This document shows, piece by piece, positions 8,073 to 16,970 of a stretch of 64,000 nt of DNA. Numbering within the stretch: the first letter of the stretch is position 1; every line of letters begins with the position of its first letter. Under the pieces are notes generated by a model that was not told where the DNA came from, searched no databases, and saw nothing but the letters and a program-made list of their open reading frames with translations. The stretch covers positions 1 through 64,000 of the forward strand of contig JBKQVG010000217.1 in NCBI GenBank assembly GCA_052325345.1, given 5' to 3'. Both the position numbers and the translations under genes were made by a program. The DNA comes from JBEKYD01 sp052325345. Its GTDB lineage: Bacteria; Acidobacteriota; Terriglobia; Bryobacterales; Bryobacteraceae.

Positions 8073-9647
8073 ATGGCATTATCGAGGCGTCATTTCTTCT
8101 ATGGCAGTCTGCTTGCCGGCGCGGTTCCGGCGGTGGGATTCGGCAGCACGCCATCACTGAAATCGGCGGGATACAAATCTCCCAACGAAAAAGTAAACTT
8201 CGCCGCGATCGGCTCCGGGGGGCAGGCCGCGGTGAACATCAGGGCGGCGGAGCCCACCGAAAATATCGTGGCGCTCTCGGATGTTGACGACCGGCGCGCG
8301 GCGGCTACCTTTGCCCGTTTTCCCAATACGCCGAAGTACCGCGACTTTCGGCAGATGCTCGATAAGGAGGGCAAGAACATCGACGCCGTGATCGTCGCCA
8401 TTCCGGATCACATGCATGCCACGGCGGCCATGTGGGCGATGGAGCGCGGCAAGCACGTGTACGTGCAGAAACCGCTGGTGCGCACGGTCTGGGAAGCGCG
8501 TCAATTGCGGGAGGCGGCCGCGAAATACAGGGTCGCCACCCAGATGGGCAACCAGGGCTATTCCAACGAAGGTACGCGCCAGTGCGCAGAGATGGTCTGG
8601 AACGGCGATATCGGAAATGTCACGGAAGTCCACGCCTGGAGCGACCGGCCTCTATGGCCGCAGGGGCTTACCGAGATTCCCAAGGAGGATCCGATTCCGC
8701 CCACCCTCGATTGGGACCTCTGGCTCGGCATCGCCGACAAGCGGCCCTTTACGGCGGGCGGCAAGACCGAACCCGACCGCTGGGGCGGCTTCTTCTATCA
8801 GCCATTCAACTGGCGCGGGTTCTACGACTTCGGCTGCGGCGCCCTGGGCGATATGGCCTGCCACATCCTGGGCGCGCCAAACATGGCGCTGCATCTTTCC
8901 AAGCGCAAGCTCCTCAGCGTGGAGTGCGTCAAGAAGGAAGGCGTGAGCTCGTTCATGTTTCCCAAGGGCTCGGTGCTGCGGTTCGATTTTGCCGCCTACG
9001 GCGATATGCCGGCCCTCAAGGTGTTTTGGTACGACGGTCTGAAGGAGTCTCCCAAAATCGCCGGCGTTCCGGAGGGCGAGTGGATCGGCGATCTGCCCTT
9101 CCTGCCACGTCCGGCCGGAACGGGTGGCCGGGGAGGGCCGGGATCTCCCGCCGGCGGAACCGGCGGTGGACGGGGGCCGATGCGCCCGCCCGGCAACGAG
9201 TTCCACTCTCCCGGCCGCGCTTTCAACTGGGAGGAATACCAGGCGCTCAAAGCAAGCGCCACCCCGCCCCGCATCCCGCCGCCCGATGGCAGCCTCTTCA
9301 TCGGCGACAAGGGCATGCTGACCACCGGCACCTACGGCGAACAGACCCGCCTCATCCCGGTCGAGAAAATGAAGGATTACCAGGTGCCTCCCCCGCTGCT
9401 GACCCGCTCCCCCGGCCACATGCGCGATTTCATCCGAGCCTGCAAGGGCGGCGACCCCGCCTGTTCGAACTTCGACGTTGCGGCGCCGTTCGTGGAGTGG
9501 ATGCTGTTGGGCGTGATTGCGCTCCGCAACGAGGGCAAAGTCGAATACGACGCGGACAAGATGCGCATTACCAGTCACAGCGAGGCTAACAAGCTCCTCA
9601 AGCCCACCTTCCGTAAAGGATGGGAGTTCCACACGGTCAAGTCGTAG
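8073..9647 (+). CDS. Gfo/Idh/MocA-family oxidoreductase, exported
   Basis: A 524-residue NAD(P)-dependent oxidoreductase of the Gfo/Idh/MocA family. The N-terminus LSRRHFFYGSLLAGAVPAV is a Tat-like signal. The Rossmann strand FAAIGSGGQAAVN and the EKP-equivalent VQKPLV, here after KHVY, mark the cofactor domain, and a long C-terminal substrate domain follows. A Gly/Pro/Arg-rich, probably disordered insert lies at about residues 349-375, echoing the insert in the preceding isomerase. GGAG at 8063-8066 places the start at ATG 8073. With its neighbour it probably handles oxidation or epimerisation of a sugar in the periplasm. Confidence 0.85.
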   Translation: MALSRRHFFYGSLLAGAVPAVGFGSTPSLKSAGYKSPNEKVNFAAIGSGGQAAVNIRAAEPTENIVALSDVDDRRAAATFARFPNTPKYRDFRQMLDKEGKNIDAVIVAIPDHMHATAAMWAMERGKHVYVQKPLVRTVWEARQLREAAAKYRVATQMGNQGYSNEGTRQCAEMVWNGDIGNVTEVHAWSDRPLWPQGLTEIPKEDPIPPTLDWDLWLGIADKRPFTAGGKTEPDRWGGFFYQPFNWRGFYDFGCGALGDMACHILGAPNMALHLSKRKLLSVECVKKEGVSSFMFPKGSVLRFDFAAYGDMPALKVFWYDGLKESPKIAGVPEGEWIGDLPFLPRPAGTGGRGGPGSPAGGTGGGRGPMRPPGNEFHSPGRAFNWEEYQALKASATPPRIPPPDGSLFIGDKGMLTTGTYGEQTRLIPVEKMKDYQVPPPLLTRSPGHMRDFIRACKGGDPACSNFDVAAPFVEWMLLGVIALRNEGKVEYDADKMRITSHSEANKLLKPTFRKGWEFHTVKS

Positions 9648-9724
9648 TGCGGTCTAGCAGGCGGGTAAGTCGGGGTGTCGGATCTGTAAAAGGCACCCCG
9701 ATACCGGCCCTGGTTATTGAATTC

Positions 9725-10882
9725 CTATGTTGGGCGGCTAGGGCGTCCCGAGATCTGCACCAAATCCGCTGCTTGACTTCCGCCCGCCGATTTCAGGGCG
9801 GTTGAGCCTAGGTCTGATATTGCCTGCGTCAGAGCAGAAATAGCTTGTGACTGTTCGGACGATGCCCGTGCAATCTGCTCAACGATTCCGTCCACTTGTT
9901 GTGCCGTCCCCTCGATTCCGGTGAGCGACTGCGCCACCTGTGCTGCCAGATCTACACCTTGGCCGACCGCCGCGATGGACCGTTCGATCAACTCCGAGGT
10001 CTGCTTTGCGGCTTCGCCAGCCCGGCCGGCCAGATTCCGTACTTCATCCGCCACAACCGCGAACCCGGCGCCAGCCTCGCCGGCACGGGCCGCTTCCACC
10101 GCCGCGTTTAACGCGAGAATATTGGTCTGGAACGCGATCTCGTCAATCACCCTGTTGATCCGCGTAATTTGCTGGCTCGACTCCTGAATGGCGTGCATCA
10201 CCGCGTTCAAGTGTTGAATCTCGGCCGCCTGGCCACAAAGCGTCTGGCGCGTTGCATTCGCCAGTTTGCTGGCTTCGGTTGCATGGGTCGCATTGGACTT
10301 CGTCTGTGCCTCGACCTCCGACATGGTGCCGGTCATCTCTTCGAGGGAGGCAGCCAGCTTCGAATGCAGATCGCCCAGCTCATTTTGCGCGTGGACATCG
10401 GTCACGATTTCCACATGGCCCAAGCGGTTGCCGGACTTGTCCACAATGTAGGAAGTATCCACTTGCATGCCGCGAAAGGTACCGTTCCCCATGTCCTGCA
10501 TGTAGTTGGTTCGCGGACGGCCGTCGCGGAGGCTCGCGATGCCGCACTTGTCGGTGTTGCAGATGTGCGCCTGCCACTCCGAACAGTGCCTCCCCTTGAC
10601 CTGTTGCCTGGTTCGTTTGAGAAGTTGCTCGGTCGTTTTGTTCACGAATACCCAATGCATGTCAAGATCCGTAACCGTAAGAGGTTGCGGAACGGCGTCC
10701 AAGGTCCCTTCCAGGAAGACCGTGTACCGTACGCTGGCGCGAGCGCTTCGGACGGTGAACCAGCCCACGCCGCCACAAAGGAGCAGCGACAGCAGGAGCA
10801 AGATCCGGCTTCCGGGAAACAAGAGAGCCGAGAAAAGCGCGATTATCAACAAACTGAAGCCGATCACAAGCCGACTGGCCAT
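9725..10882 (-). CDS. Methyl-accepting chemotaxis protein with PAS-like sensor
   Basis: A 385-residue receptor. Two hydrophobic segments (about 4-22 and 26-44) anchor it in the membrane with almost no periplasmic loop. Residues about 55-165 form a cytoplasmic PAS-like domain with Cys100, Cys108 and Cys113 spaced to suggest a redox or metal site. The rest is the coiled-coil signalling domain with the highly conserved hairpin tip (FQTNILALNAAVEAARAGE, then FAVVADEVRNLA). There is no HAMP domain and no clear C-terminal CheR tether. It should report to CheA/CheW, which are not in this window. A redox or ligand cue from inside the cell is an inference. Confidence 0.88.
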   Translation of the reverse strand: MASRLVIGFSLLIIALFSALLFPGSRILLLLSLLLCGGVGWFTVRSARASVRYTVFLEGTLDAVPQPLTVTDLDMHWVFVNKTTEQLLKRTRQQVKGRHCSEWQAHICNTDKCGIASLRDGRPRTNYMQDMGNGTFRGMQVDTSYIVDKSGNRLGHVEIVTDVHAQNELGDLHSKLAASLEEMTGTMSEVEAQTKSNATHATEASKLANATRQTLCGQAAEIQHLNAVMHAIQESSQQITRINRVIDEIAFQTNILALNAAVEAARAGEAGAGFAVVADEVRNLAGRAGEAAKQTSELIERSIAAVGQGVDLAAQVAQSLTGIEGTAQQVDGIVEQIARASSEQSQAISALTQAISDLGSTALKSAGGSQAADLVQISGRPSRPT

Positions 10883-11006
10883 TGCAAAAAAGTTCCTTCC
10901 TGGACTTACTATCGGCAGGCTGGCGCAAGACCTTTAATGCCATTTTGCGGCATTCAGGAACTGCTCTTGTCTTCCTCCCCGCCTCCGTGCATAATGAACC
11001 TCGACC

Positions 11007-12440
11007 ATGGCTCCTCTCGCCCCTGGACTGCGTATCGGCCTCTTTGCCATCGGGCTCGACGCCTACTGGAATCAGTTCGAAGGACTCCATGAACGGCTCA
11101 CCGAATATGCCACTCGGGTGGCGCGGCGGTTGGCGCGTACGGGCGTCGAGATCGTCGATCTCGGCCTGATCGACACGCCCGAAAAGGCCGCGGCGGCGGG
11201 GCACGCGTTTCGTAGTGCCGACGTCGACCTGCTCTTTCTGCACGTGACGACGTACGCGTTGTCTTCGACCGTTTTGCCCGTAGTGCGCCGGGTGAAGGTT
11301 CCGGTCGTCATTCTCAATCTCTCTCCCGGAGCCGCGATCGACTACGCCTCGTTCAATGCCATCGCCGATCGCGGCAAAATGACCGGGGAGTGGCTGGCGT
11401 GGTGCCAGGCCTGTCCGGTGCCCGAGATTGCCAATGTGTTCCGGCGCTGTCAGATCCCGTTCTTTCAAGTTACTGGAATGCTGGAAGACGATCCGGCCGC
11501 CTGGAACGAGATCGGCGAGTGGACCGATGCCGCGCTGGTCGGCCACACGATGGAACACAATCGCCTGGGAGTGATGGGCCATTACTACGGCGGCATGCTC
11601 GACGTGTACTCCGATTTGACGTTGCAGTGCGCCACTTTCGGCGGGCATATCGAGATTCTGGAAGTGGACGAGCTCGCCGCTTTGCGCGCGGAGGTTTCGG
11701 CGCTCGAAATGGAGCGCCGGGTGACGCACTTTCTGGAAGCGTTTGATGTCCAGCCCGATTGCTCCCGCGAGGAGCTGGAGCGCGCCGCCAGGACTTCGGT
11801 GGCGCTCGACCGGCTGGTGGACCGTCACCGTCTGGGCTCGATGGCGTACTACTACTCCGGCTCCGGAAACCCGGCCAACCAAGACGCGGTCAGCTCGATG
11901 ATCCTCGGCGCCAGCCTTTTGACCGCCCGCGGGATTCCGGTGGCCGGCGAGTGCGAAGTCAAGAACGCGCAAGCGATGAAGATCATGGACGCCTTTGGGG
12001 TTGGCGGCTCATTCACCGAATTTTACGCCACCGACTATAAGGATGACGTCGTGCTGATGGGGCACGATGGCCCGGGGCACCTGGCCATCGCCGAAGGCAA
12101 GATCAAAGTGCGGCCGCTCCGCGCATACCACGGCAAAGTGGGCCGCGGCCTGTCGGTCGAGATGTCGGTGAAGCACGGCCCGGCGACTCTGCTGTCGGTG
12201 ATGGAGAGCGCCGGGCGTGTGAAATTACTGACCGCCGAAGCGGAATCGGTCCCCGGCCCCATCCTGGAGATTGGCAATACCAACAGCCGCTATCGCTTCA
12301 GCCTGGGCGCGCGGCGGTTCATCGACGCCTGGAACGCCCAGGGGCCGGCGCATCATTGCGCCATCGGAATCGGCCACATCGCCACGAAGATAGAGAAACT
12401 AGGCGCTCTGCTGGGCATCGAGACGACGCGAATCTGCTAG
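11007..12440 (+). CDS. L-arabinose/L-fucose isomerase-family protein
   Basis: The 477-residue protein matches the AraA/FucI isomerase fold: an N-terminal Rossmann-like domain (IGLFAIGLDAYWNQF), a central domain with LVGHTMEHNRLGVMGHYYGGMLD, and a C-terminal part with GECEVKN (about residue 314) and GHDGPGHL, where metal-binding Glu and His residues are expected. The enzyme would interconvert an aldose and a ketose. The exact sugar is unknown because the protein diverges from classical AraA. The ATG at 11007 begins just before the conserved strand. It lies beside the orphan permease and an ExuT-like porter. Confidence 0.8.
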   Translation: MAPLAPGLRIGLFAIGLDAYWNQFEGLHERLTEYATRVARRLARTGVEIVDLGLIDTPEKAAAAGHAFRSADVDLLFLHVTTYALSSTVLPVVRRVKVPVVILNLSPGAAIDYASFNAIADRGKMTGEWLAWCQACPVPEIANVFRRCQIPFFQVTGMLEDDPAAWNEIGEWTDAALVGHTMEHNRLGVMGHYYGGMLDVYSDLTLQCATFGGHIEILEVDELAALRAEVSALEMERRVTHFLEAFDVQPDCSREELERAARTSVALDRLVDRHRLGSMAYYYSGSGNPANQDAVSSMILGASLLTARGIPVAGECEVKNAQAMKIMDAFGVGGSFTEFYATDYKDDVVLMGHDGPGHLAIAEGKIKVRPLRAYHGKVGRGLSVEMSVKHGPATLLSVMESAGRVKLLTAEAESVPGPILEIGNTNSRYRFSLGARRFIDAWNAQGPAHHCAIGIGHIATKIEKLGALLGIETTRIC

Positions 12441-12459
12441 CTTCCCTCCACCGCCCCCG

Positions 12460-14928
12460 CTACGTGTGCCGAATGGCCTGGACCGGGGCGACCGCGGCCG
12501 CGCGGCGGGCCGGCGCCAAACAGGCCACTACAGCTACTACCGTCACCACCACGGCTACAATCGCGAAAATCGCCGGGTCGTTGGCCTTCACACCGAACAA
12601 CAACGCCTTCAAGAAGCGGGTTACCGCCCACGCCGCACCCAGACCCAACACCACGCCGATCCCGGTCAGTTTCATTCCCTGGCCTACAATCAGCTTGAGC
12701 ACATCGCCGCGCGCCGCGCCTAACGCCACCCGGATTCCGATTTCCTGCATCCGCTGCTCCACCGAATACGACATCAGCCCGTAGACCCCGATCGCCGCCA
12801 GCAACAGCGCAATCGCGCCAAACACGGTGAGCAGCAGCATGTTGAAATTCTGCCGCGCCACCGACGCGGCTACCATCTTGTCCATGGTGCGCACGTGTGC
12901 CGTGGCCATCTGGCTGTCCACGCCGCGAACCTCGCGCTCCACCGCGGCGCGCACCGCCATCGGGTCTCCCGCGGTGCGAACCGCCCAGCCCATCGGGATC
13001 AGGCCGTAAAGCAGCTTGCTCAACCCTTCCGGAACTTGGCTCTGCGGGACGTACATCACGCCCACGTTACTGCGATCCAGGCCGACTTCGTGAACGTCTC
13101 CCACCACCCCGATCACCTGGCGCGGCGGATCTTCGAACTGGTTTCCGAGTCCCTTCCCGATGACGATCGCCTGGCCCACCGGGTCCCGATCCTTCCAATA
13201 CTTCTTGGCCATGCTTTGGTTGATGATCGCCACTGGAGCCGCATTGCCCAGGTCGGCATCGGTAAACACGCGGCCATGCAGCAGGGGAATCCCGAGCGCG
13301 CGAAAATAGTGCGCCGACACCGATCGCCACTGTTCGTCGCCGTTGTAGTCGCCCTTGGCCGGCGGATGTCCGACGATGTTGAACGGCAGGTCCGCATCCA
13401 CCCCGCTCATTGGCAGCATGGAGGCGGAGGCCGCTGTCTGTACTCCGGGAATCGACTCGATGCGTTGCTCTACCTGCCGGGCAAAATTGTCGACCTTCGC
13501 CGTGGAATCGTATGCCTCGCTGGCCATCGAGGTCTCGAATACCAGAACGTTGTGTGGTTTCAAACCCGGATCCACCGAGCGCAGACCGGCGAAAGTGCGG
13601 ATCAGGAGCGCCGAACCGATGACCAGAACCAGCGCCAGCGCCACCTCCGTAATCACCAGCAAGGAGCGCGCCCGCTTGCGCAGCGTGCCGCCGCCCAAGC
13701 GCCCTGCTTCCTTGAGTGTGGAAGCCAGATCGGGATTGGAGACATCGAGGGCCGGGAGGAGTCCGAACAGAACACTGGTGAGCGCCGCGACGCCCAGCGT
13801 GAACCCCGCCACTTTCCAATCGAGCAGGGGAAGAGATGCGTGCAGGCCGTCGGCATCGGTGAGCCGCGGAATGTCGCCCGGAGCCATCATCAGCAGCATC
13901 CGCACTCCCCAGGCGCCGATGGCGAAGCCCGCCAATCCGCCAATGCCGGCCAGCAGCAGGCTTTCGGTCAGCAGTTGACGCACCATGCGCCAGCGGCTGG
14001 CGCCGATGGCGGCCCGGATGGCCAGTTCCGTCTGCCGCACGGCCGCCCGTGCCAGCAAAAGGTTCGCCACGTTGGCGCAGGCGATCAGCAGTACGAATCC
14101 CACCGCCCCCTGCAGGATCAGCAGCGCCGGGCGGACATCCTCCACCATCGAGTCCTTCATCGGAACCACGGCCACGCTCTCGTTCGGCGCCATCCACTTC
14201 GGGTGTACCGCGCGAAACCGCTCGCCGATGACTTTCATGGCGCCCCGCGCCCGCTCAATCGTGATGTCCGGCTTGAGACGCGCGGCGGCGGACAGGTAAT
14301 GCCCCTGGTTGTTGCTGGCGGGATCGGCCTGCAGCGGAAGCCAGACGTCTACCAGCGGATCGGATTCGAAACCCTTCGGCATCACGCCCACCACCGTGTA
14401 CGGCCGCTGATTCAGCCGGATCGCTGCGCCCACGATCTGGGAATCCCCACCCAGCCGGTTGCGCCATACCCGATTGCTGAGCACCGCCACCGGCGGCCCA
14501 TGGGGAAGGTCTTCCGCGTCGCTGAAGGTGCGGCCCAGCGCCGGCGCCACGCCGAACACCCGGAAATAGTCCTTCGAGACGTGGCTCGCTTTGACCGGTT
14601 CCGCGCGGCTGCCGGCGCCCAGACTCACGTCCAGCCCGGATTGTTCGTAAAGCGCGATGGCGCTGAAAACGTCGTTCTGGCGCCAGAACATGTACTTGGG
14701 GATGGAGTTTGAGTATCCTTTCCCGTTCGGGAACTGCCGGCCCAGCCGCACCAGCCGGCCTGGCTCCGGATAGGGCAGCGGCTGGAGCATCACCCCGTTT
14801 ACCACCGTGAAAATCGCGGTGTTGGCCCCGATTCCCAGTGCCAGCGCGGCCACGGCGACGGCCGTGAACCCCGGGCTGCCGCGCATCGTGCGAAAAGCAT
14901 ACCGGATGTCCGAGGCGATCGCTCCCAT
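12460..14928 (-). CDS. Acidobacterial duplicated orphan permease (MacB/FtsX-like, ADOP type)
   Basis: An 822-residue membrane protein with two MacB-type halves. Each half has a long periplasmic core and FtsX transmembrane segments (first TM at about 22-42; three helices at about 280-410; the last cluster at about 700-810, including LLLTVFGAIALLLAAIGVYGLM). The N-terminus DIRYAFRTMRGSPGFT and ALGIGANTAIF are signatures of the ADOP family that is expanded in Acidobacteria. No ATPase gene is adjacent, as is usual for this group. Its cargo or role is unknown; MacB relatives export peptides, toxins or lipoproteins. Confidence 0.9.
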   Translation of the reverse strand: MGAIASDIRYAFRTMRGSPGFTAVAVAALALGIGANTAIFTVVNGVMLQPLPYPEPGRLVRLGRQFPNGKGYSNSIPKYMFWRQNDVFSAIALYEQSGLDVSLGAGSRAEPVKASHVSKDYFRVFGVAPALGRTFSDAEDLPHGPPVAVLSNRVWRNRLGGDSQIVGAAIRLNQRPYTVVGVMPKGFESDPLVDVWLPLQADPASNNQGHYLSAAARLKPDITIERARGAMKVIGERFRAVHPKWMAPNESVAVVPMKDSMVEDVRPALLILQGAVGFVLLIACANVANLLLARAAVRQTELAIRAAIGASRWRMVRQLLTESLLLAGIGGLAGFAIGAWGVRMLLMMAPGDIPRLTDADGLHASLPLLDWKVAGFTLGVAALTSVLFGLLPALDVSNPDLASTLKEAGRLGGGTLRKRARSLLVITEVALALVLVIGSALLIRTFAGLRSVDPGLKPHNVLVFETSMASEAYDSTAKVDNFARQVEQRIESIPGVQTAASASMLPMSGVDADLPFNIVGHPPAKGDYNGDEQWRSVSAHYFRALGIPLLHGRVFTDADLGNAAPVAIINQSMAKKYWKDRDPVGQAIVIGKGLGNQFEDPPRQVIGVVGDVHEVGLDRSNVGVMYVPQSQVPEGLSKLLYGLIPMGWAVRTAGDPMAVRAAVEREVRGVDSQMATAHVRTMDKMVAASVARQNFNMLLLTVFGAIALLLAAIGVYGLMSYSVEQRMQEIGIRVALGAARGDVLKLIVGQGMKLTGIGVVLGLGAAWAVTRFLKALLFGVKANDPAIFAIVAVVVTVVAVVACLAPARRAAAVAPVQAIRHT

Positions 14929-14967
14929 GGTTAATTAGATGGTAATCCTGGTAAGATCGTCTCTCTT

Positions 14968-16260
14968 ATGACACCCGTCATCGACCGGCCGGCGGCCTCT
15001 CGCTACCGCTGGACCATTTGCGCGTTGCTCTTCGTCGCCACCGTGATCGCATACCTCGACCGCGGTATCCTCGGATTCCTGAAGGTGGACCTGGGAAAGC
15101 AGATCGGGTGGAACGACATCACCTATGGCAATATCGCGGCCTCCTTCAAGTGGGGGTACGGTTTCGGCATCGTGGTGGCGGGGTGGTTCACGGACTGGCT
15201 GGGGACACGCAAGGCATTTGCGATCGCCATCGTGATGTGGAGTCTCGCGGCCATGTCTCCAGGCATGGCGACCTCGGCGCTCACTTTCGGAATCGCCATG
15301 TTTCTTCTCGGAATCTGCGAAGCAGCCAATTTTCCGGCCTGCATCAAGACGGTGGCCGAGTGGTTCCCGAACAAGGAGCGCGCCTTAGCGACGAGCATCT
15401 TCAATTCCGGCTCCAATATCGGCAACATGCTGCCCCCGGCGGTGGTACCGCTGCTGGTGTTGGCGTTTACGGGTCCTCTCGGGCGGGGCGCCTGGCGCGG
15501 CGCGTTTGTGTTATGCGGCTCCCTCGGATTCATTTGGCTGGTGTTCTGGCTGCGGATGTACGGCAAGCCGGAGAGCCACCCGCGAGTCTCGGCGGAGGAA
15601 TTGGCGTACATCCAGAGCGATCCCGCCGAGCGCCTGGAGCGGGTGCCTTGGGCAAAGTTGCTGCCGTGCAAGGAGACTTGGGCGTTCGCCGGCGCGAAGT
15701 TCCTTACCGACGGGGTTTGGTGGTTCTACTCTTTCTGGCTGCCGGGCTACTGGCAGACTACCTTCCACCAGTCGCTGGGAGGCGCCAGCCTTCCGCTGAT
15801 ATTGGCATTTGGCGTCTCGATCCTGGGCGGCATTGGCGGCGGTTACCTCCCGGGCGTCTTGATCAAGCGGGGTAAGAGCGTCGGCGCGGCGCGCAAGACC
15901 GCTTTGTTGGTCTGTGCCGCTTGTGTCTTGCCGCTCGTGCTGATGCCGTTCATACCGAACTTGTGGGGCATGGTGGCGCTGGCGTCCCTGGCCATGGCGG
16001 CGCACCAGGGCTTCTCGGCCAACCTGTTCACGGTGCCATCGGACCTGTTTCCGAAGGCCGCGGTGGCCTCGGTGGTCGGAATCGGCGGCGCGCTCGGGGC
16101 GGCTGGGGGCGGCCTGCTCGACCAGTTCGTCAGCCACATCGTGGAGTGGACCCACAGCTATGTGCTGGTCTTCGCGCTGTGCGGATCGGCTTACCTGGTG
16201 GCGCTGCTTCTGCTCCACTTGTTGACGCCGAAATATGCGCCGGCGCAGCCGAAATACTAG
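14968..16260 (+). CDS. MFS transporter of the anion:cation symporter type (ExuT-like)
   Basis: A 430-residue permease with 12 predicted helices. YLDRGILGF in helix 1 and the loop 2-3 motif DWLGTRKAF match the anion:cation symporter branch that includes hexuronate and galactarate porters. A proton-coupled sugar-acid uptake role suits the isomerase and dehydrogenase genes nearby, but the substrate is not readable. The start ATG at 14968 is 40 bp from the divergent ADOP gene, so their promoters share a very short region. Confidence 0.88.
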   Translation: MTPVIDRPAASRYRWTICALLFVATVIAYLDRGILGFLKVDLGKQIGWNDITYGNIAASFKWGYGFGIVVAGWFTDWLGTRKAFAIAIVMWSLAAMSPGMATSALTFGIAMFLLGICEAANFPACIKTVAEWFPNKERALATSIFNSGSNIGNMLPPAVVPLLVLAFTGPLGRGAWRGAFVLCGSLGFIWLVFWLRMYGKPESHPRVSAEELAYIQSDPAERLERVPWAKLLPCKETWAFAGAKFLTDGVWWFYSFWLPGYWQTTFHQSLGGASLPLILAFGVSILGGIGGGYLPGVLIKRGKSVGAARKTALLVCAACVLPLVLMPFIPNLWGMVALASLAMAAHQGFSANLFTVPSDLFPKAAVASVVGIGGALGAAGGGLLDQFVSHIVEWTHSYVLVFALCGSAYLVALLLLHLLTPKYAPAQPKY

Positions 16261-16297
16261 GTTTCAACGGCGCGCGTTAGAATAGGCGTAGCGACGC

Positions 16298-16546
16298 TTG
16301 AGGACGCGATTCTATGTCGACCCCGCGACTGGGTTGCCGCACATCTACAACAATGAGCCAAGGCAACTTCCCCCGGGATGGGACGAAGAGAAAGTGAGAC
16401 GAGTGCTGGCTCACTACGAGGAACAGACCGAGGAGGAGGCCGTTGTGGAGGACGACGCCGGCATCGGGCCCTCCGAAACGGTCATGAACGTTCCCCACGA
16501 TCTCGCGCCGAAAGTCCGGGAGTTGATCGCCAAGCGCCATAGCTAA
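16298..16546 (+). CDS. Small acidic protein of unknown function
   Basis: An 82-residue open frame starting at TTG, with RTRFYVDPATGLPHIYN at the N-terminus, an acidic middle (QTEEEAVVEDD) and a short basic end. The opening resembles small proteins seen in other bacteria that begin with a DPxTGLPHIY motif. No function is known to me. It is 37 bp after the MFS gene and may be co-transcribed with it. Codon use looks coding and the opposite frames are less convincing. Confidence 0.5.
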   Translation: MRTRFYVDPATGLPHIYNNEPRQLPPGWDEEKVRRVLAHYEEQTEEEAVVEDDAGIGPSETVMNVPHDLAPKVRELIAKRHS

Positions 16547-16547
16547 G

Positions 16548-16568
16548 GGCCTGTGCGAGCGACAGGCC
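16548..16568. terminator. Hairpin between convergent genes
   Basis: GGCCTGT and ACAGGCC form a perfect 7-bp stem with a GCGAGCG loop, right between the small ORF and ridA. There is no T run on either side, so intrinsic termination is uncertain. Confidence 0.35.
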
Positions 16569-16580
16569 AGGAGGCCCGTC

Positions 16581-16967
16581 TTACCTGGGCTTGTAGGCGA
16601 TCGCCTCGATTTCCACTTTGGCGCCGGGCAGCGGCAGTGCGGCCACGCCGATGGTGCTGCGGGCCGGCTTCGAGTCGCCGAAGACTTCGGCATAGGCGGC
16701 GTTCATGGCGGCGAAGTCCTGGACATTGGCGAGAAACACGGTGGTTTTCACCACGTCGGCCAGGGTAGCGCCGCAGCCCTCCAGGTTGAGGCGGATATTT
16801 TCCAGCACCTGGCGGGTTTCGGTGGCGATGTCGCCCAGCCTGGTCTGATTGGTGATCGGGTCCACGGGAATCTGCCCCGATACAAAGATGTAGTCGCCCG
16901 CCCTTACCGCCGGCGAATACGGACCGCGCGGCGTGGGCGCGCCCGGCGTGCTGATTCGTTCGATCAT
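16581..16967 (-). CDS. RidA-family reactive enamine/imine deaminase
   Basis: A 128-residue protein with the RidA/YjgF trimer signature: GPYSPAVRAGDYIFVSGQIP near the N-terminus, VVKTTVFLANVQDFAAMN in the middle, and RSTIGVAALPLPGAKVEIEAIA at the end. The last segment supplies the substrate-binding arginine and glutamate. RidA hydrolyses reactive 2-aminoacrylate-type enamines. It starts 3 bp after the trxB stop, so the two are one operon with trxB first. Confidence 0.92.
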   Translation of the reverse strand: MIERISTPGAPTPRGPYSPAVRAGDYIFVSGQIPVDPITNQTRLGDIATETRQVLENIRLNLEGCGATLADVVKTTVFLANVQDFAAMNAAYAEVFGDSKPARSTIGVAALPLPGAKVEIEAIAYKPR

Positions 16968-16970
16968 AGC

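Noticed and set aside
12895..14712. A 605-codon plus-strand frame opposite the orphan permease
   Set aside because: Its content is His/Arg/Gln-rich antisense sequence typical of high-GC DNA. The minus-strand frame has clear family motifs.
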